Source: Herbinix sp.
GTDB taxonomy: Bacteria; Bacillota; Clostridia; Lachnospirales; Lachnospiraceae
DNA: 64,000 bases
Direction of reading: 5' to 3'
Assembly (NCBI GenBank): GCA_029238935.1
Contig: JAQZBN010000025.1
Location: 35,225-99,224, forward strand
The notes beneath the pieces were generated by a model. That model did not search any database, was not told the origin of the DNA, and saw nothing but the letters and a program-made list of their open reading frames with translations. Made by a program: the position numbers and the translations under genes. Below, piece after piece: positions 10,627 through 21,838 of this stretch. The first letter of the stretch is position 1. The number at the start of each line of letters is the position of its first letter.

Positions 10627-11379
10627 TCAATTACCAATAAGAGCTGATATGCTCTTAGCCTGATTATTTTTAGCATTCATTGCAAACATACGATACTGCT
10701 CAAGAATCTGATTCTTCTTTAATTCTGCAATAGAATCACCAATATCTACTGTTTCAATTCTGGAAACACTACCGGTAAGATTAACAGCGGAATAATTATT
10801 TCCTTGAATCAAGGAGGAAATACGGTTATCTTCAGCTCCAATGGATGATCTGGATTCTGATACTTTGTGAATCGCATCATCGATCTTACTAACATCAAAA
10901 TCGCCTAATACAGAATAATCTGCAATACCAAGTTCTTCTAGTGTGGAATCTTCTAATTGAATCTTTAATCCACCGCCACTAGGATTGGTAGCTAAATACT
11001 CATCTGCCATACTACCATCGAGTAGCTTCTTCGTATTATACTCTGTACCCTTTGCCGCATCTTGAATCGTTGCTTTGAGACCATCGATCTCTGTTTGAAT
11101 CGCTTTCTTCTCATCATCACCATAAGTAATATTAGAAGCTTGGATGCTAAGATCACGAATCCTTTGCAGGCTATCTGAAATACTTGCCAGACCACCTTCT
11201 GCAATTCGGTACATATCTTTTCCCGCCTCAGCATTATCTGTACCGGTGGTAAAGCCATTTCTCCTTGAATTTAACTTTTCTACAATGGCAACAGAAGCAG
11301 CATTATCAGCTGCTGAATTGATTTTCTTCATGGAAGATAATTGTTCATAAGGTTTTGAGCTTACTGTTGATATCATCAT
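10627..11379 (-). CDS. Atypical flagellin-like protein lacking the N-terminal D0 helix
   Basis: The 250-residue protein has the conserved flagellin D1 region near its start (MKKINSAADNAASVAIVEKL, then MYRIAEGGLASISDSLQRIRDLSIQASN) and a C-terminal helix (EQYRMFAMNAKNNQAKSISALIG). Ordinary flagellins have about 25 more residues before the KLSSGLRIN-like motif, starting MxINxN; here only MMISTVSSKPYEQLSS precedes it. It could be a minor flagellin, a non-filament relative or a trimmed gene. It is monocistronic, with RBS AAAGGAT a little upstream of the ATG. No other flagellar gene is near. Confidence 0.75.
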   Translation of the reverse strand: MMISTVSSKPYEQLSSMKKINSAADNAASVAIVEKLNSRRNGFTTGTDNAEAGKDMYRIAEGGLASISDSLQRIRDLSIQASNITYGDDEKKAIQTEIDGLKATIQDAAKGTEYNTKKLLDGSMADEYLATNPSGGGLKIQLEDSTLEELGIADYSVLGDFDVSKIDDAIHKVSESRSSIGAEDNRISSLIQGNNYSAVNLTGSVSRIETVDIGDSIAELKKNQILEQYRMFAMNAKNNQAKSISALIGN

Positions 11380-11536
11380 ATCTTCACCATCCTTTGAAAA
11401 CGTGAGTCATTTGCACCTTTAAATACCTTAGTCAGTATTCTTGAATATATTATAACATATCTTACTATTTTTCAATAGTATTTTTTTAAAACTGTATTAC
11501 TCTTTCTTATAGCTTTCATTAATAAAATTGATATAC

Positions 11537-12436
11537 CTACCAAGGAAAATGATAAGGCTCTCTATGATCCAACGTATCAAAGCTATACCCTTTTTCACGG
11601 ATCATATCAATGATATCAGGTAATGTCTTGGCTGTCAGACCATTGATCACAGAATCGTGCATTAGAATGATCGGGTGATCGTCTCTATCTAGATCTTTCT
11701 CTATATTATGCCGGATGGAATATGCCGACGGTTTTCCAATTGAGTCATCAGCACTGGCGGTCCAGTCATAATAGGAAAATCCCCTACGATCCATCTCTTC
11801 TGTCAGTGAATCTTTGATTCCCTTACTATATCCGTTACTGCTGCCCCACGGAAACCGATAGATATTTACCTTCATGCCGGTTATGTCATAAATCTGTTGG
11901 TACACCATGTTGAAATCGTCCAGATATCGCTCGATCGAACAGTATATCTCATTACAAAGATGAGAATATGTATGGATACCTATGGTATGGCCTTCTTCGA
12001 CCATCTGCTTTAGATAACCTTCCCCTTCTTCTGTGATGGCACTACCTACAATGAAAAATGTAGCTTTAACATCTTTATCTTTTAAGACCTCCAATACCTT
12101 AGCCGTATTTTTACTGGGACCATCGTCAAAGGATAAATATGCAATTTTCTTATTTTCATCTGTGGTATACGTCAAGTTCTTCTCAGTGTATAGATTAGGA
12201 AATAGCTGTGTGTAATCCGGCAGGTCCTCTGTACTGGTCAAACTGCTGTCATGATCATTTTCTCTTGCTATATTATTCTCCATTTCAGCCATGAGCTGCA
12301 GGCTTTCATACTCTTTCCACACAGAAACCGTTTGCTCTTCTAAGCGTGCAGTATCCCTGTATTGTCTTTGAAAAATCGCTATGATCAGTAAGCTGATAAT
12401 AATAAGAGTTAACCCAAAGATGAATTTATTTTTCAA
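11537..12436 (-). CDS. Membrane-anchored polysaccharide deacetylase (NodB domain)
   Basis: The 299-residue protein has an N-terminal membrane segment (residues 5-22) and a NodB domain from about 95 to 285. All five motifs are present: AYLSFDDGPS (catalytic Asp and metal Asp), GIHTYSHL (two metal His), YRFPWGSS, the DWTASADD segment and ILMHD (catalytic His). It should remove acetyl groups from peptidoglycan or another wall polymer outside the membrane. Translation appears to start at TTG (12434-12436) behind AAGGG, since the ATG codons further in would lose the membrane segment. It stands alone, between flagellin and thiT. Confidence 0.88.
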   Translation of the reverse strand: MKNKFIFGLTLIIISLLIIAIFQRQYRDTARLEEQTVSVWKEYESLQLMAEMENNIARENDHDSSLTSTEDLPDYTQLFPNLYTEKNLTYTTDENKKIAYLSFDDGPSKNTAKVLEVLKDKDVKATFFIVGSAITEEGEGYLKQMVEEGHTIGIHTYSHLCNEIYCSIERYLDDFNMVYQQIYDITGMKVNIYRFPWGSSNGYSKGIKDSLTEEMDRRGFSYYDWTASADDSIGKPSAYSIRHNIEKDLDRDDHPIILMHDSVINGLTAKTLPDIIDMIREKGYSFDTLDHREPYHFPW

Positions 12437-12520
12437 TTCGATTCCCTTCTTAACATTTCTTATTATCTATCATATGCTGTAATATTTCAAGAAATGGTAT
12501 GTCCCCTTAAATCGATGGGA

Positions 12521-13207
12521 TTAATTCTCAATTGCCATCTTTTTCACTTCTAAAAACGCTGCATGTACGACCGGAATAAATAGAAGTGCAATTGTTGCAA
12601 TTGCTTCGGGAACGATATAGGTTGCATTGTACCCAAGGGAATAAACCATTGGATTTGTTCCCGCTGGGGCATACATATAAAAGAATAGATAACCAGTTAT
12701 TACGTGGCATACATATCTTCCGAATACACCTAACACATACCCTTTCATAATTCCGTACTTTGATTTTGAGAATACTCCCGCCAAACCTAAGAAGCCAAAT
12801 GCGATTGGGTAATCTAGCAGCATTTGAATTGGATGCATAATCGTAGGATCTAAGATCAATTCAAGAAAACCGTACGCGATACCTGTCATAATACCTGCTC
12901 TTGGGCCATATAAGTATCCAATCAGGCAAATAAAAAACATACTGAATAAAGTAATGGATCCGCCGTATGGCAGGTCTGCAAACTTTATGAATGATGTTAC
13001 AACTGCTAGTGTTACTGCCATAGCCGAAAAAGCAAGTTGCTTCACTCTCATCTTTTTCTTACTTCCTGCAAAAGCAGCCAATGCAACAAATAAAGCTGCG
13101 ATTAGAAGAAATAGTACGATGTTACCTGCCAAGGTTGGGTAATAGTATGTCTCCACCTCAGAATAAACCTCTTTTGTTGTTAAGAAATCCAACACTTTTT
13201 GAAACAT
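12521..13207 (-). CDS. thiT: Thiamine-specific ECF transporter S component
   Basis: The 228-residue integral membrane protein has about six hydrophobic segments. The family's conserved stretch (FADLPYGGSITLFSMFFI, YGPRAGIMTGIAYGFLELI) places it as ThiT, the substrate-binding subunit that works with a shared EcfAA'T energising module encoded elsewhere. The function is supported independently by the TPP riboswitch directly upstream. The N-terminal ~35 residues before the first membrane span are longer than in many ThiT proteins. It is a single gene, with the start fixed by AAGGAGG, which is itself part of the regulatory hairpin. Confidence 0.93.
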   Translation of the reverse strand: MFQKVLDFLTTKEVYSEVETYYYPTLAGNIVLFLLIAALFVALAAFAGSKKKMRVKQLAFSAMAVTLAVVTSFIKFADLPYGGSITLFSMFFICLIGYLYGPRAGIMTGIAYGFLELILDPTIMHPIQMLLDYPIAFGFLGLAGVFSKSKYGIMKGYVLGVFGRYVCHVITGYLFFYMYAPAGTNPMVYSLGYNATYIVPEAIATIALLFIPVVHAAFLEVKKMAIEN

Positions 13208-13238
13208 AAAAAAAGCCTCCTTATGATTGCATAGGAGG
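13208..13238 (-). terminator. Dual terminator / RBS-sequestering hairpin of thiT
   Basis: On the minus strand CCTCCTATG pairs with CATAAGGAGG across a four-base loop and is followed by CTTTTTTT and then the thiT ATG. The 3' arm is the Shine-Dalgarno sequence, so the same stem can stop transcription and hide the ribosome site. Confidence 0.8.
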
Positions 13239-13249
13239 GACCACTTGAA

Positions 13250-13332
13250 TTGCTTCCTTACGCCGGTACTAACCGGATCAAGTAGTGAGGGTCAGTGTGT
13301 AGAACACACTTCTCAGCCGTGGCTCCCCTAGC
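13250..13332 (-). promoter_or_regulatory. TPP (THI) riboswitch
   Basis: The minus strand carries the aptamer hallmarks in order: GGGGAGCC, GGCTGAGA, a variable stem (GTGTGTTCTACACAC), ACCCTCA, CTTGATCCGGTTAGTACCGGCGTAAGGAA-type 3' half. It lies directly before the thiT expression hairpin, so thiamine pyrophosphate should lower thiT expression. Confidence 0.96.
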
Positions 13333-13558
13333 TTAAAAAATTATTTAACTTTACCGCTTTATCATAATCAATTCTAACCTCAATGTCAACCAATATTTCT
13401 ATCTTATGAAATATTTGGACTTATATAAAAAATTCCTGTGATAAACATCACACCTTTATACAAAATATAGAAATCCAGCTATGATTTGTAATATGCCATT
13501 ATTTTGACGATATCAATTATTATAATGATGGAAAAGGAAGGAGTGATAATTTTTAAGA

Positions 13559-14797
13559 ATGAAAAAGTTAAAAGGCTTTATCATGACCCTATGGATCATG
13601 ATTTTTATGATCTTTTTATTAACTGCCTGCTCAAAGAAACAGGAAGACGAAACAAATACAAGTACCACCGGCAAAACGGATAACCATGCAGAAGACGTAG
13701 ATACTACAGTAATTTCGGACAAGAATGATTCAACTCCAAACACCGATTCTAGTTCGAATGAAGAAAGCTTATCAGAAAAATCAGAAGCATCCAGTGATAG
13801 CTTTGTACCTGATAATGCGAACCCAGCATCCGGTGATCTACCCGTAATTGAACCTAATGGATCGTCCGATACTTCGCCAGAGAAATCCGAATCTTCACAG
13901 GACTTAAATTCATCTGATGATACCTCAGAATCTAATGTTTCTTTGGATGTTAATTCATCGGATAATTTAAGTGATAATTCAACCTCCTCCCAGGATCATA
14001 ACAAAGAGGAAAAATCATCGGATGGATCTACAACAGATCGTAATACCGATACTACTTCATCGGATAATACAAAAAACTCGGATCAATCAAATTCATCCAA
14101 AAATCAATCTTCAGCCGGAGATAAAAAAGAGAAAACCATAAAAATAGCTATCGATGCAGGGCATCAAAAGAAAGGTAATTCTGAGGAGGAACCCATTGGT
14201 CCCGGTGCCAGTGTAACGAAACCAAAAGTAAGTTCCGGAACTCAAGGAGTGGTCACCGGTGTTGCTGAATATGAACTCAATTTGGCGATTGCTAAATTAC
14301 TAGAGAAAGAGCTAATATCCAGAGGGTATGAAGTTTATATGATCCGGGATACTCATGATGTTAACTTAAGCAATAAAGAACGTGCAGATATGGCAAATGA
14401 GAGCGGATCAGACATCTTCATCCGAATTCACGCTGACAGTTCCACGAATGCTGCCGTAAGAGGAACCAGTACCTTATATCCATCCTCTAAAAACCCTTAT
14501 GTATCGGATTTAAGTAAGGATAGCAAATCATTATCGCAATACATTGTAGATGGTATCTGCGATGAAACCGGAGGAAAAAACAGAGGTGCCATTGAACGAG
14601 ACGATATGAGCGGTATTAATTGGTGTAAAATTCCTGTAACAATCATAGAAATGGGTTACATGTCTAATCCGGAAGAAGACAAGTTAATGCAGAAGGAAGA
14701 AATACATAACACATATAAATTTTACCTTATCCTAATTCCGGACCCTGGAAACCAATGTTATACATACTTTTGGTACTCCCAGGGTCTTCTTATATGA
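13559..14797 (+). CDS. Lipoprotein N-acetylmuramoyl-L-alanine amidase, unusual C terminus
   Basis: The 412-residue protein begins with a lipoprotein signal (lipobox LLTAC, Cys about residue 22), then a ~160-residue Ser/Asp/Asn-rich linker, then an Amidase_3 domain from about residue 195. Zinc and catalytic residues are present: His in IAIDAGHQ, Glu in GVAEYELN, His in IRIHADSS, Glu in [10 protein letters not shown]. After KLMQKEE the usual final helix is absent and the last ~25 residues are encoded by a hairpin-containing stretch that resembles a terminator. The enzyme would cut the amide bond between muramic acid and the stem peptide. RBS AGGAAGGAG lies rather far (about 14 bases) from the ATG. 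Confidence 0.85.
   Translation: MKKLKGFIMTLWIMIFMIFLLTACSKKQEDETNTSTTGKTDNHAEDVDTTVISDKNDSTPNTDSSSNEESLSEKSEASSDSFVPDNANPASGDLPVIEPNGSSDTSPEKSESSQDLNSSDDTSESNVSLDVNSSDNLSDNSTSSQDHNKEEKSSDGSTTDRNTDTTSSDNTKNSDQSNSSKNQSSAGDKKEKTIKIAIDAGHQKKGNSEEEPIGPGASVTKPKVSSGTQGVVTGVAEYELNLAIAKLLEKELISRGYEVYMIRDTHDVNLSNKERADMANESGSDIFIRIHADSSTNAAVRGTSTLYPSSKNPYVSDLSKDSKSLSQYIVDGICDETGGKNRGAIERDDMSGINWCKIPVTIIEMGYMSNPEEDKLMQKEEIHNTYKFYLILIPDPGNQCYTYFWYSQGLLI
14728..14778 (+). terminator. Probable terminator overlapping the amidase 3' end
   Basis: GACCCTGG pairs with CCAGGGTC across about 25 bases and is followed by TTCTT. It lies inside the last codons of the amidase ORF, which suggests the reading frame now runs into what was a downstream terminator. 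Confidence 0.5.
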
Positions 14798-15028
14798 CGG
14801 AACACATTAATCATATCATTCTAAAGATAAATAAAAAAGAACGATATCAATACAGATCAATTCCTATGTATAAATTCTAATAAGGTATTTTATTAAATCT
14901 TCTTAGTAAAAGCTGCTGATTTTAAATAAACTATAAATTGATTTATATTATAATGTTATAAGAATAATTGAAAATAACGTTATATGGTTGTGATTTTTAA
15001 AAGAAATCAAATTTAATAGTTCGCAATA
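14798..15028. other. AT-rich intergenic region
   Basis: No ORF, RNA gene or clear signal is visible between the amidase stop and the groEL terminator. Confidence 0.6.
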
Positions 15029-15073
15029 AAAAGCTCCAGCGAGATTACTTTTGTAATTCTCACTGGAGCTTTT
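15029..15073. terminator. groESL terminator
   Basis: A long stem on AAAGCTCCAG(C/T)GAGA-type sequence pairs with its complement ending CTGGAGCTTTT. It sits just after the remains of the groEL tail and has A/T runs on both sides. Confidence 0.85.
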
Positions 15074-15101
15074 GTTATATACGTTTTTAACAAAAATTTT
15101 A

Positions 15102-16699
<1,598 letters not shown>

Positions 16700-16987
16700 T
16701 TAGTTTTCTACTACTGCAACAATATCACTTTGTTTTACAATAATGAACTCTTCGTCTTCTAATTTTACTTCGGTTCCGGCATATTTTGAATATATAACCT
16801 TATCTCCAACTTTAACTTGCATTACTACTTCTTTTCCATCTACCATTCCACCTGGTCCAACTGCAATAACTTCTGCTTGCTGTGGTTTTTCTTTCGCTTG
16901 GCCGGGTAATACAATACCTGATTTAGTTGTCTCTTCTGCAACTAACTGCTTTAAAACTACCTTATCTCCTAATGGTACTAGTTTCAT
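16700..16987 (-). CDS. groES: Co-chaperonin GroES
   Basis: The 95-residue lid protein of the GroEL chamber has the expected start (MKLVPLGDKVVLKQLVAEETTKSGIVLP), the mobile loop around residues 15-30, and the conserved GDKVIYSKYAGTEVK. It is full length. It is the first gene of the groES-groEL operon, with AAGGAGG before the ATG and the CIRCE operator about 60 bp upstream. Heat-shock control by HrcA is expected. Confidence 0.98.
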   Translation of the reverse strand: MKLVPLGDKVVLKQLVAEETTKSGIVLPGQAKEKPQQAEVIAVGPGGMVDGKEVVMQVKVGDKVIYSKYAGTEVKLEDEEFIIVKQSDIVAVVEN

Positions 16988-17044
16988 AACATATTCCTCC
17001 TTAAATTATTGTCGGGTTTTATATTCCCTTGCTTTTAGAATTAT

Positions 17045-17071
17045 TAGCACTCTTCGTAATCGAGTGCTAAC
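17045..17071 (-). promoter_or_regulatory. CIRCE operator (HrcA-binding site)
   Basis: The perfect inverted repeat TTAGCACTC-N9-GAGTGCTAA lies in the 5' untranslated region of groES. It is the known binding site of the heat-shock repressor HrcA. Confidence 0.98.
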
Positions 17072-17285
17072 TGATAGATAATATATTAGTAAATTTGCTT
17101 TTATTATGCAACTTCACTTCTCATTAAATAATGTTCCATTTCTTATGATATCTCTCTCTATCTCTTATTAGCTCATTTTTTCTCACTTATGCTAATTTTC
17201 TGGTTAATTATCCTAATAGCTTATCCCAGGATTGAAGAACCAGCCCCTTCATCCAGATTTCACCAGAGACTTAAAAAGCCGAAAG

Positions 17286-17316
17286 AAAAAGTTATTGCCC
17301 GTAGGCAATAACTTCT
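17286..17316 (-). terminator. Terminator after the DUF6062 gene
   Basis: The stem GTTATTGCC / GGCAATAAC with a four-base loop is followed on the minus strand by TTTTTCTTTC. It lies about 65 bp after the gene. The rest of 17072-17379 shows nothing else. Confidence 0.85.
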
Positions 17317-17379
17317 TCTATTCCCATACTATTTTAGTATATTCCGTTTAAGGAATAATATACCACAATTCATTGTTGA

Positions 17380-18096
17380 TTACAATATGCTATTCGTCTT
17401 CTGCATACCTCTAGGTAATGCATCCTTAGCATTCTTCCACGGTTCATCGGCATATCGATAGTCAAACTTATTAATAAACCATTCTAGGTCTTCACTTACA
17501 CGCTTTATATTATCGATATAGAGTTTATTAATCTCGTTTAAAAAGGAATTGCATTCTTCACCGGATAAGTATTTTGGTGCTGATCCATACAGAACACCGT
17601 AATGCTCGGTACAAAAGCCTTTGCATTCTTTCATCTTTTTTCGAAATGCTTCCTCTATGTGATATAAGTGAAATATCGTTGCAATATAACGGTCAAAGGT
17701 GTCCTCAACCTTATTGCAGATATAGCAGGAGCACTTAATCTGTTCAATATAAGAAGTTACTTCGTTACCCTCTCCCTTTTTCTTAAAGAAGGAAGCGGTA
17801 GGTATCTTTCCGCTTGTTTTGGAGAGTTTTTCAATATCTTTTACGGTTTTATCCATATGTGATTTCAGAATAAGGGAAAGACCTAATCGATTCTGGTGTT
17901 TGTACAAAAGACCCAGATGTTTATCACAAAAGCCAAGCTTAGAAGTTTCCCCCCGGATATCATCTTCCATATAGCTAGGTCCCATAGTAAATTCAATCGC
18001 ATTCGTTTCTAGAGATTTTTTCATAGCGCAGAGGGGACATTCACAATCTGCGTCAAAAGCATCATTTACCGGAATTGTATATAATTTTTCTTTCAA
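17380..18096 (-). CDS. DUF6062-like Cys-rich protein
   Basis: The 238-residue soluble protein has two similar Cys/His-rich units: CECPLCAMKK plus GFCDKHLGLLY in the N-terminal half, and CSCYICNK plus GFCTEHYGVLY in the C-terminal half. This suggests an internal duplication, each unit probably binding zinc. I recall this as DUF6062 of Lachnospiraceae; its function is unknown. A TTG at 18094-18096 appears to be the start, behind only a weak GGGAAA site, about 24 bp after the DUF2225 stop. It is probably in one operon with the DUF2225 gene and glnS. Confidence 0.7.
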   Translation of the reverse strand: MKEKLYTIPVNDAFDADCECPLCAMKKSLETNAIEFTMGPSYMEDDIRGETSKLGFCDKHLGLLYKHQNRLGLSLILKSHMDKTVKDIEKLSKTSGKIPTASFFKKKGEGNEVTSYIEQIKCSCYICNKVEDTFDRYIATIFHLYHIEEAFRKKMKECKGFCTEHYGVLYGSAPKYLSGEECNSFLNEINKLYIDNIKRVSEDLEWFINKFDYRYADEPWKNAKDALPRGMQKTNSIL

Positions 18097-18120
18097 TACT
18101 GTTTCCCGCTTTCTACTAGT

Positions 18121-18963
18121 TTAGCCTTGTGTACTCTTTATTGCTTCCTTAATCTCTCTTGCTTTTTGCTTTAAACGTTCATTTGCATCCCTTGCAATCA
18201 GAACTTTAGAAATCCATCTGCTGGCTTCCTCATACTTCCCAACCTTACGAGCTAATTCTGCAACTAAAAGGGTTACTGTATTTTCATCCATTCCGCACAT
18301 CGGAAACGCTTCTTTTGTAAAAGCTTCAACGAAGCCTTCATATGCCTTCGCTATAAACTCTAACTCTTCTTTTTCTATATTTGCAATTACATTCTTGTAA
18401 TCAGCAGTACTCTCCGGCATACTTTCTGCTTTACCCCGTAATAACCAGGCTGTCTTAAGACAGGTATATGCTCGTTCTGATGTCTTTGCCTTTTTCACTA
18501 TCGCATTTACTAAAGCCAACTTATGTCTTGCGATGGAATCGTCATAACTTAAGATGTCTCCGGATTCCTTAAGCCCTTTAAATACAGATGAAATATTTGC
18601 TTTAATTAACTTAGACTGCATATCAGAAACATAAGTGAAAAACCGGCTCAAAGCTGCAAATCCGCAGTGAGGGCATACAATAGCGTCATATTTTAAGGGA
18701 TCTACAAATTGATACCTTGGTCTTAAATCTGTATCCAAGGATAACAATTTAACCTTTCCTGACTTTACCATCTTTGTTTTAAATTCTTTATCACAAACCG
18801 GACATGTATAGGTTTTATCAAATATAATATCTAGTTCTGAAAATGCTGGTTTGTTCTCCACATTAGATTTATTTACATCTTCTTTTTCCTTTTCATCATA
18901 AACACTCATCTCCGATAACTTACCGAGACCAAATGCCTCTAATCCGGAAAATATATTCGCCAT
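18121..18963 (-). CDS. DUF2225 domain protein
   Basis: The 280-residue protein contains a treble-clef-like zinc unit: YTCPVCDKEFK near residue 52 and AIVCPHCGFAALSRFF near residue 92. A helical C-terminal half rich in Ala/Lys may adopt TPR-like repeats. This is the DUF2225 arrangement common in Firmicutes; function unknown. RBS AAAGGGG precedes the ATG. It lies between glnS and the DUF6062 gene with short gaps, and the two neighbouring Cys-rich proteins may work together, which is inference only. Confidence 0.8.
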   Translation of the reverse strand: MANIFSGLEAFGLGKLSEMSVYDEKEKEDVNKSNVENKPAFSELDIIFDKTYTCPVCDKEFKTKMVKSGKVKLLSLDTDLRPRYQFVDPLKYDAIVCPHCGFAALSRFFTYVSDMQSKLIKANISSVFKGLKESGDILSYDDSIARHKLALVNAIVKKAKTSERAYTCLKTAWLLRGKAESMPESTADYKNVIANIEKEELEFIAKAYEGFVEAFTKEAFPMCGMDENTVTLLVAELARKVGKYEEASRWISKVLIARDANERLKQKAREIKEAIKSTQG

Positions 18964-18992
18964 TGTCAGACCCCTTTCTTTTCGTGTGTTCT

Positions 18993-20690
18993 TTATTCGG
19001 GTTTATAGGAACTTTTCAATGATACAATGCGATTGAATACAGGGTGTTCTTTCGTTGCATCCTTACTATCCAGACAGAAGAAGCCCTGTCTTAAGAATTG
19101 GAAGCTTTCTGGAGCCTGTGCACCTACAATGCTAGGTTCAATATAACATTCTTTTAATATAGTGATGGAATTCGGATTCAAATTCAGACTTCCATCCTCA
19201 TTATATACACCTTTTTCTTCATCGACTATATTCTCATAGAGACGAACTTCTGCTGTAACTGCAGTTTCAGCAGCGACCCAATGAATGGTACCCTTCACTT
19301 TTCTTGCATTAAAGCCGGAACCGCTCTTCGTCTCTGGATCATAGGTACAGTGTACCTCAGTAACATTACCATTATCATCGGTTACATAGCTCTGACAGGT
19401 AACAAAATATGCGTTCATCAATCGAACTTCATTTCCCGGGAACAGACGGAAGTATTTCTTAGGGGGCTCAATCATGAAATCGTCTCGTTCAATGTAGAGC
19501 ACCTTGCTAAATGGAACCATACGTGCACCCATTGCTTCATTTTCTTGATTATTCGGAGCTTCCAAATATTCTACCTGTCCCTCCGGATAATTGGTAATAA
19601 CCAACTTAATTGGATCCAATACCGCCATTATTCTAGGACGTTTTAATTTTAGATCTTCACGGATGCAATATTCTAACATTGCATAATCTACAGAGCTCTG
19701 ACTCTTTGATACACCGCATAATTCCATAAACATCTGGATTGATTCAGGTGTAAAACCTCTTCTACGAAGAGCGCTTATTGATACCAGTCTAGGATCATCC
19801 CAGCCATCAACTATTCCATCCTCTACCAATTTCTTAATATATCTCTTACCAGTGATTACATTGGTAAGATACATTTTAGCAAATTCAATTTGCTTTGGAG
19901 GGAATTCATACTCTAACTCTCTGACAACCCAGTCATATAACGGTCTGTGATCTTCAAATTCCAACGTACATATGGAATGAGATATTCCTTCTATCGCATC
20001 CTCAATTGGATGAGCAAAATCATACATAGGATAAATACACCACTTATCACCGGTATTATGATGGGAAACCCTAGCCACGCGGTAAATAACAGGATCACGC
20101 ATATTAATGTTAGGAGATGCCATATCAATCTTTGCCCTCAATACTTTCGAACCATCTTCGAATTTACCTTCCTTCATCGCTTCAAATAATTCCAAATTCT
20201 CTTCGACACTTCTGTCTCTGAAAGGACTATTTTTACCAGGTTCTGTTAAGGTACCACGATACTCTCTGATCTGATCTGCAGTTAAATCACATACAAAAGC
20301 TTTTCCCTTTTTAATCAACTTTACAGCAGCTTCATACATCTGCTCAAAATAATCCGATGCAAAAAATAATCGATCCTCAAAATCGCCGCCAATCCATTTA
20401 ACATCCTTGATAATAGAATCTACAAATTCAGTCTTTTCTTTGGTCGGATTAGTATCATCAAAGCGAAGATTAAATTGTCCGCCGTATTTTTTAGCTAAAC
20501 CATAGTTTAATAGAATCGACTTTGCATGCCCGATATGAAGATATCCGTTCGGTTCCGGAGGAAATCTAGTGATAATTTTCCTTACTCGGCCCTCTTCCAG
20601 ATCTTTGTCAATAATCATCTCAATAAAATTTTTAGATCCTTCTTCTTTGTTGGAATTAATTGAAGAATCATTTAATTTACTTTCTTCCAT
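18993..20690 (-). CDS. glnS: Glutamine--tRNA ligase
   Basis: The 565-residue class Ib synthetase charges tRNA-Gln with glutamine. The HIGH motif is in [17 protein letters not shown] (about residues 43-60) and the catalytic fold continues through [10 protein letters not shown]. The segment corresponding to KMSKS reads [11 protein letters not shown], a relaxed version, followed by [17 protein letters not shown]. The C-terminal beta-barrels bind the anticodon. Full length. A GGGAGG site precedes the ATG. No T-box leader was recognised in the upstream 150 bp. Confidence 0.96.
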   Translation of the reverse strand: MEESKLNDSSINSNKEEGSKNFIEMIIDKDLEEGRVRKIITRFPPEPNGYLHIGHAKSILLNYGLAKKYGGQFNLRFDDTNPTKEKTEFVDSIIKDVKWIGGDFEDRLFFASDYFEQMYEAAVKLIKKGKAFVCDLTADQIREYRGTLTEPGKNSPFRDRSVEENLELFEAMKEGKFEDGSKVLRAKIDMASPNINMRDPVIYRVARVSHHNTGDKWCIYPMYDFAHPIEDAIEGISHSICTLEFEDHRPLYDWVVRELEYEFPPKQIEFAKMYLTNVITGKRYIKKLVEDGIVDGWDDPRLVSISALRRRGFTPESIQMFMELCGVSKSQSSVDYAMLEYCIREDLKLKRPRIMAVLDPIKLVITNYPEGQVEYLEAPNNQENEAMGARMVPFSKVLYIERDDFMIEPPKKYFRLFPGNEVRLMNAYFVTCQSYVTDDNGNVTEVHCTYDPETKSGSGFNARKVKGTIHWVAAETAVTAEVRLYENIVDEEKGVYNEDGSLNLNPNSITILKECYIEPSIVGAQAPESFQFLRQGFFCLDSKDATKEHPVFNRIVSLKSSYKPE

Positions 20691-20868
20691 TACAATGTTC
20701 CTCCCGGTTATTTGTCTTCTATTTTATCCAGAGTATTCCCTGTATTTACAACCTGAGCTTTTTCGTATAAATATTTTACAAACTTCTTTAAAGATTAACT
20801 TTTTATCAATATTATGTTATATAATACCACAAAAAACAACAACTTAAAAGTCTGAATTACAAAAATAC

Positions 20869-20909
20869 AAAAGTCGAGTAAACGATATAACTAATTTACC
20901 CGACTTTTC
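20869..20909 (-). terminator. Terminator after the SleB-type hydrolase
   Basis: AAAAGTCG-GTAAA pairs with TTTAC-CGACTTTT across a 12-base loop and is followed by T-rich sequence on the minus strand, 15 bp past the stop codon. Confidence 0.75.
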
Positions 20910-20923
20910 TATATTTCGTTGTA

Positions 20924-21838
20924 TTATTTGGTTCTATAGAAGATATGACTTCCAATAATTTTGTAAGAAGAGTATCTGTTCTTAATGCTATTGCTTACTC
21001 TATTAAAGCAAAGATAATTACCGATATTATTCTCGCCCTCTAAAGCTGCTTTTGCTGCTTTGATACATTTTTCCATATTTGCTTTTTCTGTAGCTGAAGC
21101 ATATTTTCCGGAATCATATTTTTTCAGTACACGGTCAAGGGTACTAACACCCTTGGAATTTTCTATTGTTACGGCAAACTGTACTGACCATTTTCTATCA
21201 TAGATTACTTCTGATATGGTGTTTACATGCCAGTAAACATCACTTTTCGCTCTGTTCAGAACTACGTTTGCTACAGCTAACATTCCATTATAAGACTGAT
21301 TTCCAGCTTCTGCAAAGATTAAGCAGGAAAGTAATCTTAAATCTTTTTCTGAATAAGAAGGTTTTTTTGCAACTGGTTTCGTCTCTTCCTTCTTATTTGA
21401 TTTTTTATCTTCTTTTTTCTCTTTTGCTTCGGTCTTAACTTCTTTGTCATCCTCAGCTTCTTTTATCTCTTTCGTAACTTTTTCTTCGGTTACGTCTTCT
21501 TCAACCACTTCTTCGATTACTTCTTCTGCACTTTCTACTACCACATCGGTATCTGCAGAAAGATTCAGGTTAGCAACTACATCCTCATCTTCTTGTTCAT
21601 TATTATATGTACCTGTTCCTATTTCCTCTTCGTTTACTGTAACAGGTTGGCTTTCATCGAGATCATCTTGGTTTTCTGATTGAATATCACTTGTAACTAT
21701 ATTGGAATCGGTTGCTTCTGTATCTTGAGTTGGTAGCATTTCATTGGTGTTCACTTCCGAAGCAAAAGCTGTGCTTCCAAGACATATTGAAAAAATTACT
21801 GCCAAGAAAAGGGTGACTAGAAGTTTCTTTGATTTCAT
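20924..21838 (-). CDS. Secreted cell wall hydrolase, SleB/CwlJ (Hydrolase_2) type
   Basis: The 304-residue protein has a signal peptide (cleavage near AFAS, residue 26), a long acidic then lysine-rich linker (about residues 30-165), and a C-terminal Hydrolase_2 domain. The domain has LLSCLIFAEAGNQSYNGMLAVANVVLNR (catalytic Glu in FAEAG), VIYDRKWSVQF and the final NRVSNSIKNRYSS. Such enzymes are lytic transglycosylases of spore cortex or vegetative wall. The extended charged linker suggests a vegetative, wall-associated enzyme rather than a spore one, but that is inference. RBS AAGGAG precedes the ATG. Single gene. Confidence 0.88.
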   Translation of the reverse strand: MKSKKLLVTLFLAVIFSICLGSTAFASEVNTNEMLPTQDTEATDSNIVTSDIQSENQDDLDESQPVTVNEEEIGTGTYNNEQEDEDVVANLNLSADTDVVVESAEEVIEEVVEEDVTEEKVTKEIKEAEDDKEVKTEAKEKKEDKKSNKKEETKPVAKKPSYSEKDLRLLSCLIFAEAGNQSYNGMLAVANVVLNRAKSDVYWHVNTISEVIYDRKWSVQFAVTIENSKGVSTLDRVLKKYDSGKYASATEKANMEKCIKAAKAALEGENNIGNYLCFNRVSNSIKNRYSSYKIIGSHIFYRTK

